Assembly: GCA_010645155.1 (NCBI GenBank)
Contig: CM021316.1
Span: forward strand, 5,166,954-5,230,953
DNA from: Tigriopus japonicus
Lineage: Eukaryota > Arthropoda > Copepoda > Harpacticoida > Harpacticidae
Reading direction: 5' to 3'
Length of the DNA stretch: 64,000 nucleotides
The notes beneath the pieces were generated by a model. That model saw only the letters and a program-made list of their open reading frames with translations. It was not told the origin of the DNA and made no database searches. Position 1 is the first letter of the stretch. The number at the start of each line of letters is the position of its first letter. Positions 37,801 through 49,400 of the stretch are shown piece after piece. The translations under genes were made by a program, and so were the position numbers.

Positions 37801-39399
37801 GGGTCTGTTGGTTCAACTCTCGCAGACCATGTTGGCCAAGCGTTTGGCATTCTCAGAGGAGTTGCAGGCCACAGTTCTGGAGGTAAAGGCCATTCCTGGC
37901 TTGGGAACCACCATTGACATCGTTTTGGTCAATGGAAGTCTGAAGGAAGGTCAAACGATGATTCTGGCCGGCACGGACGGTCCCATCGTTACCCCGATCA
38001 AAGCTCTGCTCACCCCAGCCAAAATGCAAGATTTGCGAGTCAAGGTAAGGAACATGAACTGTTATCGAGTGGACTACCTAATCGATCGTTTTCCCATAGA
38101 ATACGTACATCGAACACAAAGAGATCCGAGCGGCTCAAGGTGTGAAGATTTCGGCCAAAGAGCTGGAAAAGGCCATTGCTGGCCTGAACCTACTGGTGGC
38201 CTATCATCCCGACGAGATCGATATTTGCCGTCAAGAAATGGCCAAACGACTCCAGAGTGCATTGAATTCCATCAAGTTGAGCGAAAGAGGTGTTTTCGTC
38301 CAAGCCTCCACTTTGGGCTCACTGGAGGCTTTGCTCGAATTCTTGCGTTCTTCGAAAATTCCGGTAAAACTGTTCTATGAAATCTTAACGAAAATGAAAA
38401 TTCAAGAGTTTTACATAATTCTAAATATTTAATATAGTACGCTGGCGTCAAAATTGGACCCGTGGTAAAGCGCGATGTCATGAAGGCATCTGTAATGTTG
38501 GAACACGAAGAGAAATACACCGTGATCTTGGCGTTTGATGTGAAAATCGAGCGAGATGCTCAAGAGATGGCTGATTCGATGAAAGTCAAAATCTTTCAAG
38601 CCGACATCATTTACCACTTATTCGATCGCTTTACGGAATATCAAGAGGAACTCAAGCGGCAGAAGCGAGAAGAGTTCAAGCATCTAGCCGTGTTCCCTTG
38701 CAAAATTCGAGTCCTTCCCAACTTTGTCTTCAATTCCCGAGATCCAATCGTCTGTGGTGTCGTCATTGAAGCCGGAGTGGTTCGTCAAGGAACACCTCTT
38801 TGTGTTCCAACAAAAGAGGTAATTTATTGGATAGGTGGGCAAATTCGCAAATAGTTTGATTCACGCTCTTCCCACGGTTATTCTAGTTTTTGGACATTGG
38901 TTTGGTCACGGGAATCGAGTCCAATCACAAAGAGGTCGAAACCGCTCGGAAAGGCGAAGAAGTGTGCCTCAAAATCGACTCCATTCCCGGGGAGTCTCCC
39001 AAAATGTTCGGTCGGCACTTTGACGCAACCGATTTCCTCGTGAGCAAGGTAAGACAAATACTCGGGTTTCAACTGATACTGGATTAACAATTGTCAATGG
39101 CTTCGGGCGTCGTTTCAAATGTCACACTTGTAGCGTTATTATACTCCTTTGCTAAAAGAGATAGACGAATATCCTGGACACGAAATATTTGTTACGCATT
39201 CCAATCACTCATGCATACGTTTGATAGAGGATTAGCACAATTTGTGGTGAAGAGATCCAGTTGTAAATTTTATGCTCGCTTCTACTTCTAGATAAGTCGA
39301 CAGTCCATCGATGTTTGTAAACAATATTTCCGTGATGACCTCGTTAAGACCGATTGGCAACTCATGGTGGAATTGAAGAAGACATTCGAAATTATGTGA
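34863..39399 (+). CDS. EIF5B: eukaryotic translation initiation factor 5B
   Basis: Cytosolic GTPase (IF2 family) that joins the 60S subunit to the 48S complex. Exons: 34863-34915, 35445-37215, 37288-37494, 37568-38044, 38100-38363, 38438-38818, 38887-39048 and 39292-39399 (TGA); 1140 aa against 1220 in human. Residues 1 to about 550 are the charged Lys/Glu/Asp-rich N-terminal region. The G domain starts near residue 554 with GHVDTGKT (G1), then [10 protein letters not shown] (G2), DTPGHESF (G3) and NKID (G4), the last split between Lys and Ile by intron 3. Domain II and the IF2-like domain III follow ([27 protein letters not shown]), then domain IV, which contains [12 protein letters not shown] and ends LKKTFEIM. 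Introns are 54-529 bp; all except the first are under 250 bp. All phases fit. Confidence 0.98.
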
Positions 39400-40099
39400 T
39401 ACTGAAAGTCTTGGTTGAACAGTCTATACCGTTATGAACTATCTATACTGTCTCTACCGTTATTTAAGTGAACTTGTGAGTGCGAATGTATTGATGCCAT
39501 TATTTTGCCACTACTACCAACATCATCACCATCACCACCTAATGGGGGATTGAACTATATAATAGAAAACTGCCTACAATTTATAAGAACAAGAGAAACA
39601 ACGGCCAGGAGCGTTAGGGACCGTATGTTATGTAACAGCAGTACGCTTACTTGTGTCCACTGTCAACGTGTATTTATTGGATGGAAAGGATTATTTCTAT
39701 TGTCTTTGTAAGCCATGATAATACATTCAGTTGAAGTTTTTCCATTAAATTCATCAAATTGAGCCTTACCAGCAAGCACGTGTTCATCCTGAATTCGAAT
39801 CTCTCGCTGAAAATGAGTCAGTAGTCAAATGATATTAAAATATAGTCCCTTTTATACCCATGACGAAACTGGACATCGTTACGCTGAGCATTAGTAATGT
39901 ATTATTTAACTATTTGTATTGCTCAACTAACGAACTACAATTTCAAAACCTAAAATGCTTGATTACATTGCATAAGACTCACATTAAAATCAAGGAATGG
40001 GCTTTTGCGGCACTTTCTTTTTTTTCGAAATTTGGTCTGCCAACTAGTTACTGACTAAGTTGGCAGATGATCTGGCCAACCTTTATATAGCAGGTTTCT
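39400..40099. other. eIF5B 3' flank; no gene recognised
   Basis: AT-rich sequence holding the eIF5B 3' UTR. A possible ATTAAA poly(A) hexamer lies near 39745. No coding or repeat structure was recognised. Confidence 0.4.
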
Positions 40100-40340
40100 T
40101 TTTAATATAATATAGAAATTTATCCAACCCTGCATTAAATACTGTTTGAGGATCAGCTCCTACATATTCCCGACGAAGTCTAGTAGGCAAAAGATTGAAC
40201 AATGAAGGAGCCCGATAAAGAAGAGAGGAGGACTTCATTGATCGAACTAGCCTCGATTCCTTGGGATTTGGAGGTGCTCTCAGAGCGTGAGTAAAACCTC
40301 TACGGTCGCTACAGCTAACCTCAAATCCTGGGCGAGGACA
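40100..40340 (-). mobile_element. LINE ORF2 tail fragment
   Basis: The minus strand matches the C-terminal tail of the LINE at 15.6-15.8 kb over the blocks encoding RAPSLFNLLP, RREYVGADP and KFL, with frame breaks. It is a short dead fragment. Confidence 0.8.
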
Positions 40341-43300
40341 GAGCCTTAAAACTCCTTTTCACAATCTTTCCAGAAAGTATGAGAGGCAAAAAATTTTTTG
40401 GGGCCCCACAAGAGAAACATCCACGTGTCCAACCAATTCTTGATTTAGTATGCATTTAGCAACTCTAAACCCTTGAATTCAGGGATAGTAAAACTAACAA
40501 CACTTCTGCAAAACTGCGCAGATTTTCCTTCTTTTCAAACAAAAGTAGGATGAGATAAATTTCAGTTGAAATGTTAAGACACGCTACTAAGAAGTAGCTC
40601 AGAATGTTGCAACCGAACGCTTTACCCTTAAGATTCTGTTTTCTGGTCTTACTTTGGTACTTGCCCTTTTTCAAGTCAAAAAGAACTTCCACTGTGATAT
40701 TTCATCATCACTCAGTGCCTAAGAATGCATACCCCTTTGAACGAATCTTTGTCAGACTTTTCAAGCTCGTGCTTCAATTATGAAAGGTCAAAATCAAAAC
40801 TTGGTCGTTTTCCTCCTGTTGCTCAACAATAAGAAATAAAATTCCCAATGCGATTCGTTCAACGTTTGAACTTCGTCCGTTTGATTCGCTATATCCCTTT
40901 AACAGCTAATGTCATTATAGTTCGTCAAAGTGGGTTAGCTGAATCAAATAGCAACAATGCTTTGTCATCGGAGAAAATCAATCGCATCCATCAGTGTTTG
41001 CAGGTCTTTCCTCTGTGCAAACAAGGACATCAAGCGATTTTCTCAGTCATCAACCGCCACCAGTGAAATTCAGCGCAAAATGTTTTGATGAGAATACGCA
41101 AAGCCACGAACTTAGGAATCTGTGATGATTTCTTCTCATTATTACGCAATATTTCCCTTATCTAACAATCGCAGTAACTTTCATTTGGCGTTGTAGAAGT
41201 TGAAGTTCGATGGCATTCAAGCGCCTGTGGTCTTGTGAGACGAGGATTGTTCCGTGGCATATTTTTGTTGACTTAGTGACTTAGTTGATTCCGTCATGGA
41301 TTTATGAGTTGCAAATGAATTAGTCAAATGCACAATGTGACCTAAAGCTCATGTTAGCTGGCCAAGTGAATTAGTCATGGAATCCACCCTGCAGATTGTA
41401 ATTACTCAATTAATCAAAGCACGCATCAACCTTGCAATTTGAATACATCATTATGTTTAAAAGTAATCCGTAGATCGCACTATCTCTCAGTAAATTTATG
41501 TCACAAGACATAATTTACATACAAAAGACATGATTTACCTTCATTGATAGCGGAATACAGCTTGTGTAAATCTATAATCCTCAGGAAAAACGTTAACCCT
41601 TGTGCCTTGATGGCACTATTTTATTGTGGCCAGTAATACTGATTGCTGCTTGTCACGACTTTTGACCTGCCTTTCCATATTAATGTATGTCAACCGGACT
41701 CCAAGCGTCACTCATTACTCTGATCTACGTACTCTGTATTGTGCCAAATCCATTGGGCCCAACTGTCTTCGCCGCTCAACGGCAAATGCTGCGTCATTCG
41801 CCGCTTGAAGTTGTTCGTGCGTTCGAGCGTTTTTCCTGATCATTGGATGTATCACTTATTGGATCGAACTGGCGAATGGCGACTTCTAGATTCACTCTCC
41901 ATGCATTGCCAATGTGTCTCCTAATTGCCATGAGACGAATTTCCCGGCGCTTGGTCGACTTCTGCGGGATTGTCCAATACACCTGAGCGGCCCTGCGAGC
42001 GCAAGAAAACACGCACGAAACACGACGGACAAGCTCTAATTTCAGTCTTGATCGCTGATTGAGTCAACGAAGACGTGAAGAATTTGCTTGTTGAAATAAG
42101 AGGATAGCTCAAGTCTGATTGCACAAGTGACGTCTGTTGTTGGAGGTGCTCTTGATTCGAAGATCATCACCACCACCATCATCGTCCCATTCAGTGCCTG
42201 TGCTAGCTCATCCATCCTATTCCTACCATCAACCGACCAACCAACCAACCATCCTCCTCATTCACCATCAGTGATTTCTACAAAGAGACTAAGAGACTGC
42301 CACAGAGAAAGAAGACCGAGAAAAAAAAACTCGGTGAGTGAGTGTGTGTCAGTTGGTCAGTCAAAATGAGCTAGGTCTGACAGAGAGAACCACCAAGTGT
42401 TGGTTGGCATTTTTCTGAGCTTGAAGATAGCCATTGATTGCTCGCCTATCTTTAAGCACCAAGCTCGTTCGTTTATATATCGACTTTCCGAGCATTTTTC
42501 TCATCCTGGTGTTTTGGTTTTTGGTCAAGATTACTAGAAGCGACCGAACAGTATTGCCTCCGTTGGTAGGCGGAATTCAAGTGAAAGAAAGTGAAACTGC
42601 TTGGACCACAAGGACGATAATTATGATGCCAATGATAATGGCCAAAAAGAAGATGGACCCGTGAGATCCCAGATCAGTTTCACTCTCCATTTCATCGAGC
42701 GTTCAGAAACTGGGCTGAATATTTTCCCGCTGATTTTCTCTCAAATTGTCGGCGAATAGAAAACCATCTCTCTCTCTATCCATCCATCCATCCATCATCG
42801 CTCGTGTCCTGTGTCCTGGTGTTGTTGCCTGTTGTAAGAGTTTGAGGAGTATCCTTGACTGGCTCTAGTTAGAAGGAGAATTATTTGCATTTCACGATCA
42901 AAGGACATTCATTTCCTTCCCATCGTCGAGGTGTGGTGAACACATTTCCATTTGTTATAGTCTAACAACCTTCGAGGACACGAGTTGAAGCGAAAGTGAT
43001 CTTAAAAAGTGAACTTACTTTATACGCGAGTATCCGAGAAAAGTCCCATTCCCCATGGAGACAAGGTAAAACAAAGTGAAAACAGTGAACCGTTCAAGGG
43101 AAGACACGGGCAAGGAGAAGGAAGATTTGATTCTCAGGTGAATGAATGCATGTTTCGTCGTGAATTTTCCACAAAAGCGTTGGAACCACTTGAGAGTGCA
43201 ATAACTGTTTCATAGCTTCGCAACGCTCTGACCGAACAAAGACAAAAGAAGATTCGATTCACTCCAGAGCTTATCCAAATCATCCTTTGCTCTTGAACAA

Positions 43301-43413
43301 ATCTTATTCTTCGACCTAAGAAAAGGAGACACACACCACTACAACTACCACTACAACTACTCACTTAGTACACACGTACGCAATCGACGTTCATCACGTC
43401 AGAAAGGACGAAG
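40341..43413. other. 5' flank of the GRXCR1-like gene; no gene recognised
   Basis: About 3 kb without a supported gene. The final 1 kb probably contains the promoter and 5' UTR of the GRXCR1-like gene. A TATATA string lies at about 42474. A (CATC)n run lies at 42776-42796. Confidence 0.4.
42776..42796. repeat. (CATC)n microsatellite
   Basis: About five CATC units, upstream of the GRXCR1-like gene. Confidence 0.85.
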
Positions 43414-46400
43414 ATGACACGGAAAAAGCGAATCGCACCTGAACCGCCCATTTCCGCCACAGTCAATGATCAGACATTCTTCGGTTCCATTCGTAACTCC
43501 TGGAATGGTTTCTCCAAGTTCTCCGAATCTCCCATTGATAACCAAATTGACAGAGCCCCCACCCCTCCCCCCAAGAATAGGGGCGGGGCCATGAAACCAA
43601 CTCGGAACAAAAGACCTCCACCTCCGCCTCCTACACAAACTCAGCTCGGTTTGCAATGCGATTCGCCTTGTAGTGAGATTGAGGAGGCCTCGGCATGCAT
43701 GTCACCCTCGCGTTTTTCGCCCTCTGAGTCCAATCCCCATTCAGGCCACACCTCGCCCAGTGTGGACGATAGTGGGGTGAACAGTGACAGTGATCGGCCT
43801 CGAAGTTCGGCCTCCAGCCAAGACAGCTCTCAATTGAGACCGCGATTGTTCAGTCGCACCAGTCAAGACAGCCTCAGTGAGGAAGTTGAAGACGAAGCTG
43901 CCGCTTCGATCAATCGAACCTTGCGGCATTTGACATCTCTACGAGATGAAATGATCGCACCCCCACCCCCGCCCGAATTCAGCGACTTTGGGAGTGAGCC
44001 GATCTCGCTGCTCTCTAACACCTCTGCCAGCAGCATGCGATCCTCGGGTTCCTCTCAATTGGATCTGATCCAAGCTGCTCGTGGCACTTTGAAGAAGAGG
44101 CACGAAGAGGAACAGTTCTTGGAAAAGAGCTTGAGGGATCGATTGCAGCAAAGCCTCTCGATCTCAGAATACGAGGAAGACTACTCGAACATCACTTCTC
44201 ATTTTGGTCATGTGGAGCAAGTCGGCGGCGAGGCCAATGGCCATGAGACCTTTGCTGGCGTCAGGTTCGCTCCTGAGCTTGTGGATCACGAGGAAGGCGG
44301 TTTCAAAGACGTCACAATTCGAAGCCAGCGTGGAACCATTCGTGGAGTGAAGAACCGAGTACGACGAGGCATTGCCACTTTTCTCAGGGATCCAAACAAA
44401 AAGGTAAGCGAGCCACTGGGTTTCTCAGCCTTCGAGTACTGTCCTTACGTGGCCTTGGAAGCAATACCCGAGGGTTGGTTGGTGGCATTCTAGTTATTCC
44501 TTCAAATGATTGGCACTTCGTTGACCAAGCAAGTTGTTTCTTAATAGTGAAAATTACCACATAATAGTTCACGCAATCCGAGAGATTCCCAAAGTTGGCA
44601 CATTTTTTGGATTAATTTCTTGAGAAATTGGCACGTTCAGCGTTTTTAGATGAATCGCAAAATCATTATTTCTGGACTTGTTTACTATAACCTAAGGCGC
44701 CAGAAATGCTGGGGGGAGTTCAGAAATCATGTCAGGATCATGGTTTGAGAACGATTAATTTCTCAAGGGGGTGTTGGTTCTCAATGACTTCCTTGGCAAT
44801 GATTACATTGAAAGATTGCCAACTTGAAGCTAAAATGGTCCTTCTGGAAGGATACTTTTTTCTGGAGCACTTTTACAGTGTCCTCCTGAATTTCCCGACC
44901 ATTTGCCCGTCTCGAGCATAAGATTCATCGAGTACTATCACTGGAAAAAGTAAAAGTTGACGTGAAACAGAGCTGAGCTACCAAATTGAGGTAAAGAGAC
45001 ACCTGTCTGACAAAATGTGCTTCTCATCAAGTGACTGAACCCTCTCAAGATGCTCAGATTCACACTTTCTCATTAAGGAAAAGAAAGAACCGACAACATT
45101 TTCTGGCCAGTTTTTGGAACCAAGTCTGGCCTTTCTTATGCCAACCACCGATTACGGTTGTTAGGGCACTAATCAGATCTTGTGATTCGACGTTAATCAC
45201 GTTAATGCCTATTTCCAACCTATCTCCACCGTGGGATATAAAAGTACATGTGGTATTAAGTAAGTACACTGAAATTGGCGAGTAATCAAGACAAGAAGAC
45301 GTAAAGAACAGAAGAGACCGCCAAGACGAATGGACGTGAATGAAGCAAGTAGGACGAACGTACGTACATTCTGTCTGTGATATGGGGGAAGATCTTGCAC
45401 TGATCTCACGCTTGATGTTCTTGGCAAATCATAATGATAATGCGAGGACATTCTCAATTTCAAATGGAAGTTAAAGGCGAGGAGGACAAGTAGTAAGTAG
45501 TAGTATTAGAAGAAGAAGGAGGAAAGGCTAGGAAAGCATTAGAAAACATGACAACGCGAAAGATAGATATCCCAAAATGGTCATGGTTGATGATCTGGGC
45601 AATTTTATCATTGACCTTTTTCTTTGATGAAGGAAGCTTTGGAATTGAATTGAATCTGGCGGATGCACTTTCATGGGGAATGACGAAAAGTGGTGGTGGA
45701 GGTGGTGCTGCTATTTCAATAGTACTTGAAATCATTAATTCGTGTTGCATTCTTGTGCATCCAACAAACTCCACTTGCACTTTTCTTGAACGATAATAGC
45801 AAGGTGTCAATAAACAATTACAACAAATTGACCTTCAAGGCAACGTATAATTGACAACAAGGTGGCTTGACCATTTCCTTATCTGTTTGAAAACTCGTAA
45901 CTTGCAAAGTAAACATCCAATCTAGTGGCAGGGAGGAATCCTTGGCTGCCAAAAGCTCCCTAAATGCTACCAAGGTTTTTTCTCACACTATCGGGATTCT
46001 AATGAATGGTGTACGGTTCGCTTGGGTTTGGTGGCTGCATATTTACGTAAATAACATTTTAAACTGGCATTCACATACCGATTAGATTAGAGCTGAAATG
46101 GACCGAAAGCGAGCCAACTTCCGGAGTCATCGAAGTACATTTGACAATCATTCTAATCAGGTTGAAACCAACCTTTATGGAACCATAAACTGCAACTCAA
46201 AAGTGGCGCACCAAAACTGAATGCTAAAAAACATACAACGGGCGTCTTCCCGAAAAGGACTTTTCATATGCTCAAGGGTGCTAATTTCAGAATCGATGTT
46301 TCCTTTCAGAACTTTACGGAGCTCGAGAGCGGTAAAGTTGTCGTTTACATCACCACTTTGGGAGTGCTCCGTGATACCTATGCACGATGTGTCAAAGTGA

Positions 46401-49400
46401 GACAAATCTTGAGAACACACTTGATCAAAGTCGAGGAGAGGGACGTGTTCATGTCTCGAGAAAACCAATTGGAACTCATGGAAAGGACGGAACAGCCATA
46501 TCTGGAAGTGCCCAAGGTCTTTGTGGAGGGCCGATATTTGGGGGTAAGTGGGCAAATCATAATTGCACTACTATCTTGCCAAACCTATCTGCACTATAAT
46601 TGTCCATCCATCATGTCGTGGCTGATAGAATTGAGACAATTTTACTTTGGTTGATGTTTCTAAACATGGACTAGTGAAGCAAGAAATTCGCGCCCAAATT
46701 TGATGCAATTCGACCATAACGGAAAGAGTCGTGACTGAGAGATGCAAAACGGGATTTAAAAAAAAATGGCCAATGTGAGGCGAAAGGGCTATCCCAAAAG
46801 GGTCTACTTCAAACAAATCATAAAAAGGACATGGAAACTTGATTTATTTTCCGACCTACCCTACCTCAAGTGGTCAGTCAAAGTAGAGAATCATGCCTTT
46901 TTAATTAAATTCCATGGAATTGACTTGCAAAGTCGGTAAACCAAAGCAGATTGTGCAAGCGCCACTGAATAGAATTGCTGACTGGTCAGTAAATAAACGA
47001 CCTCTGTTAAGTCCAACTTGATCTCATAGATTGAGATAGAGTGGCTCTAAAAGCTTTAAAATCAACCAATATGTTTCGACAATTAGTTGAATGTGCCTGA
47101 AAATCATTATTGAAATTGCTATTCTTCTGCTCCATACTTAATCAATGGGAGAAACTCGCACGATTGAGTAACATTCCTACTATTGACAATTTCAACACAA
47201 AATCGAAATTCCTGATTCTTGGGGGGTGATATAGTAGCAGACGTTTCATTTGTCTCTGCTTGGATCTACAAAATAGGCCCCCAAAAATAATTGAGGTGAA
47301 ACAATGGCCCTTGAGCAAGCTATTTTTTACCAAGTGAGCATATAATGATCTCGATCAATAAATAAACGGACACAATTCCATTTCACTCTCTTCACCGTGA
47401 TGGTCTATTTCGGTGGATGTCCGGCTAAATATTTACAAGGGGATCGGGATGTCTCCGCTTCGTCTGTATTGATGTGTGGCACATGGCGCTAAATCTGTTC
47501 ATTCGAGTTTCTCACTCCATTGTTGAACACTGCGCGTGTACATACGAAAGCAAGTGGAGCGGAGATCTATCTATTGGCAGTTTCTGTCAGTGTATATAGT
47601 AGTGTATGTGTGCACGAGTACGTTCAATCCATGGATCTGCCTCCTTTATACTCTGTTTTGTCGCGGCACAACTTTCACAGAGATGTTGGCTGGACAGATC
47701 CCAATAGATGGATGGATGGATGGATGGACATGCAGGTATCGCTCCTATCCTGTTTTAGCAATTCATGGTCAGTGCCTGTCTTAATTGGCTGAAAGAGTTC
47801 CACATTGTCTCGCAGATAAGAGTGAAATGCAAACACAGCCAACACGGAGATAGAGAGGTTGGACATGGAATCGAATTGTGCCTCGAGTGAAAGCGCTCTT
47901 GTGTTCAGATTCCGATTATAATACGGACAGGAGAATTCAAATGTGGTCGCTGCTTGCTCGGCACAATTTCTGCTTGAAGCGTAGCACTTATTTACAGGAG
48001 TGCGTATTTACTTCGATACAATAGGATCCATCTGTCATGTTCCTTGTGATACTTTATATGTATAGGTTTTTGGAGAAAAAGATGGTGGTGGTGGTGGTGG
48101 TGGCATAAGGAATGAATGACGCAACGTGTTGGTTTCTCTCGGACAGATTTGATTTGATGTTCATCTGGTCGAATTTGTCATTAGCGTTAAAGTCATTAGT
48201 CAGTGGTAAGAGTAGTTAGGCCTGATCAATCAAATAACGGACTTCAGGCCAAACTGTCGCGTTCGAGCCCTGACATTTGCTTTTTAAGACCTTAATGGGA
48301 TAGCTAAACAAACAGATACCTTTTCCGGCTAAACTAAACGTGTAGCAATTCTCTGCAGTTAATAACGAATGATTTTGAAACCATGTCTAATGCTTTATCC
48401 TCTTAATGGATGATCATCTCGTTCTAACAAAACAGAGATGCAAATAGTATCCTTCGAGCATGAACGCTTTTCTGCTTGTTATCGAAATCACCTGTCAAAT
48501 TGAACATGAAAATGCTAACGGTATTTGACACCTTCAATGATCTCTATTCTCCCAATCCACCACTCACATATTTTTGTCGTTATAAAACTCGGGTTCGTTC
48601 ATTGATTTGTTCACTCCAAAGGAAATGGATGGTTGTCAGTCACCCCTATGCATATACAATATATGTCGTGATTAAAGTGACTTTTACAAGTTCGCTGTTC
48701 TTCAAAGTTAAAGAAATCATTTTGAAGCCTTTCTCAGAATGTGCATTTCAAAGATGCGGCTCAGCCTAGCTCAGTCATGTCCTTAGGACAAAGTGTAACC
48801 AAACTTGACCTTCAATTGTCAGTTATGACTATTGAAACTGAACTGGTTGTAAAAGCCCTATTCTCAGAGTCTTTGAAGTGTGTACTGTACTTCAATATCA
48901 ACTTTGGCGACGATGACGGCTAGCTAATCTGATAGTTTTTGCCATTCACTCTGCGAACAATTTCTTTCATTGTCCGGGCTCAATAAGTGAATACCACTTG
49001 GACATCCTTTAAAAGTCGAATTTCTCTCGACCAGCATTTCACACAATGGACAGGAGCATTTCATTGAGATCCTCTTTCTGTGGATTGAAGGATTTTTGAT
49101 GCTACAGTAACTGTTCCAAGACAAAATCTTCTCATTTCTTCATTCTTGCCAAGCGGCCAAGCAGAACTACGTACGTACGTAGCTAAAATCGATCATCATC
49201 GTTCTTCTCATGCACCAAATCTTGGGGCAATTTCTCGAAATGATCTCCTCCAACGAACATTATCAATGTTATGATGCTATTCCATTTCATCGCTCGTACC
49301 TTTTCAACAACTTCCACATCCGGTAATTGAACTGCCAGAACGTCCGATGTGGAAAGGTGCTTTTGGCTGATCCATCCATGATATTTTTCTCTCGGAGTTG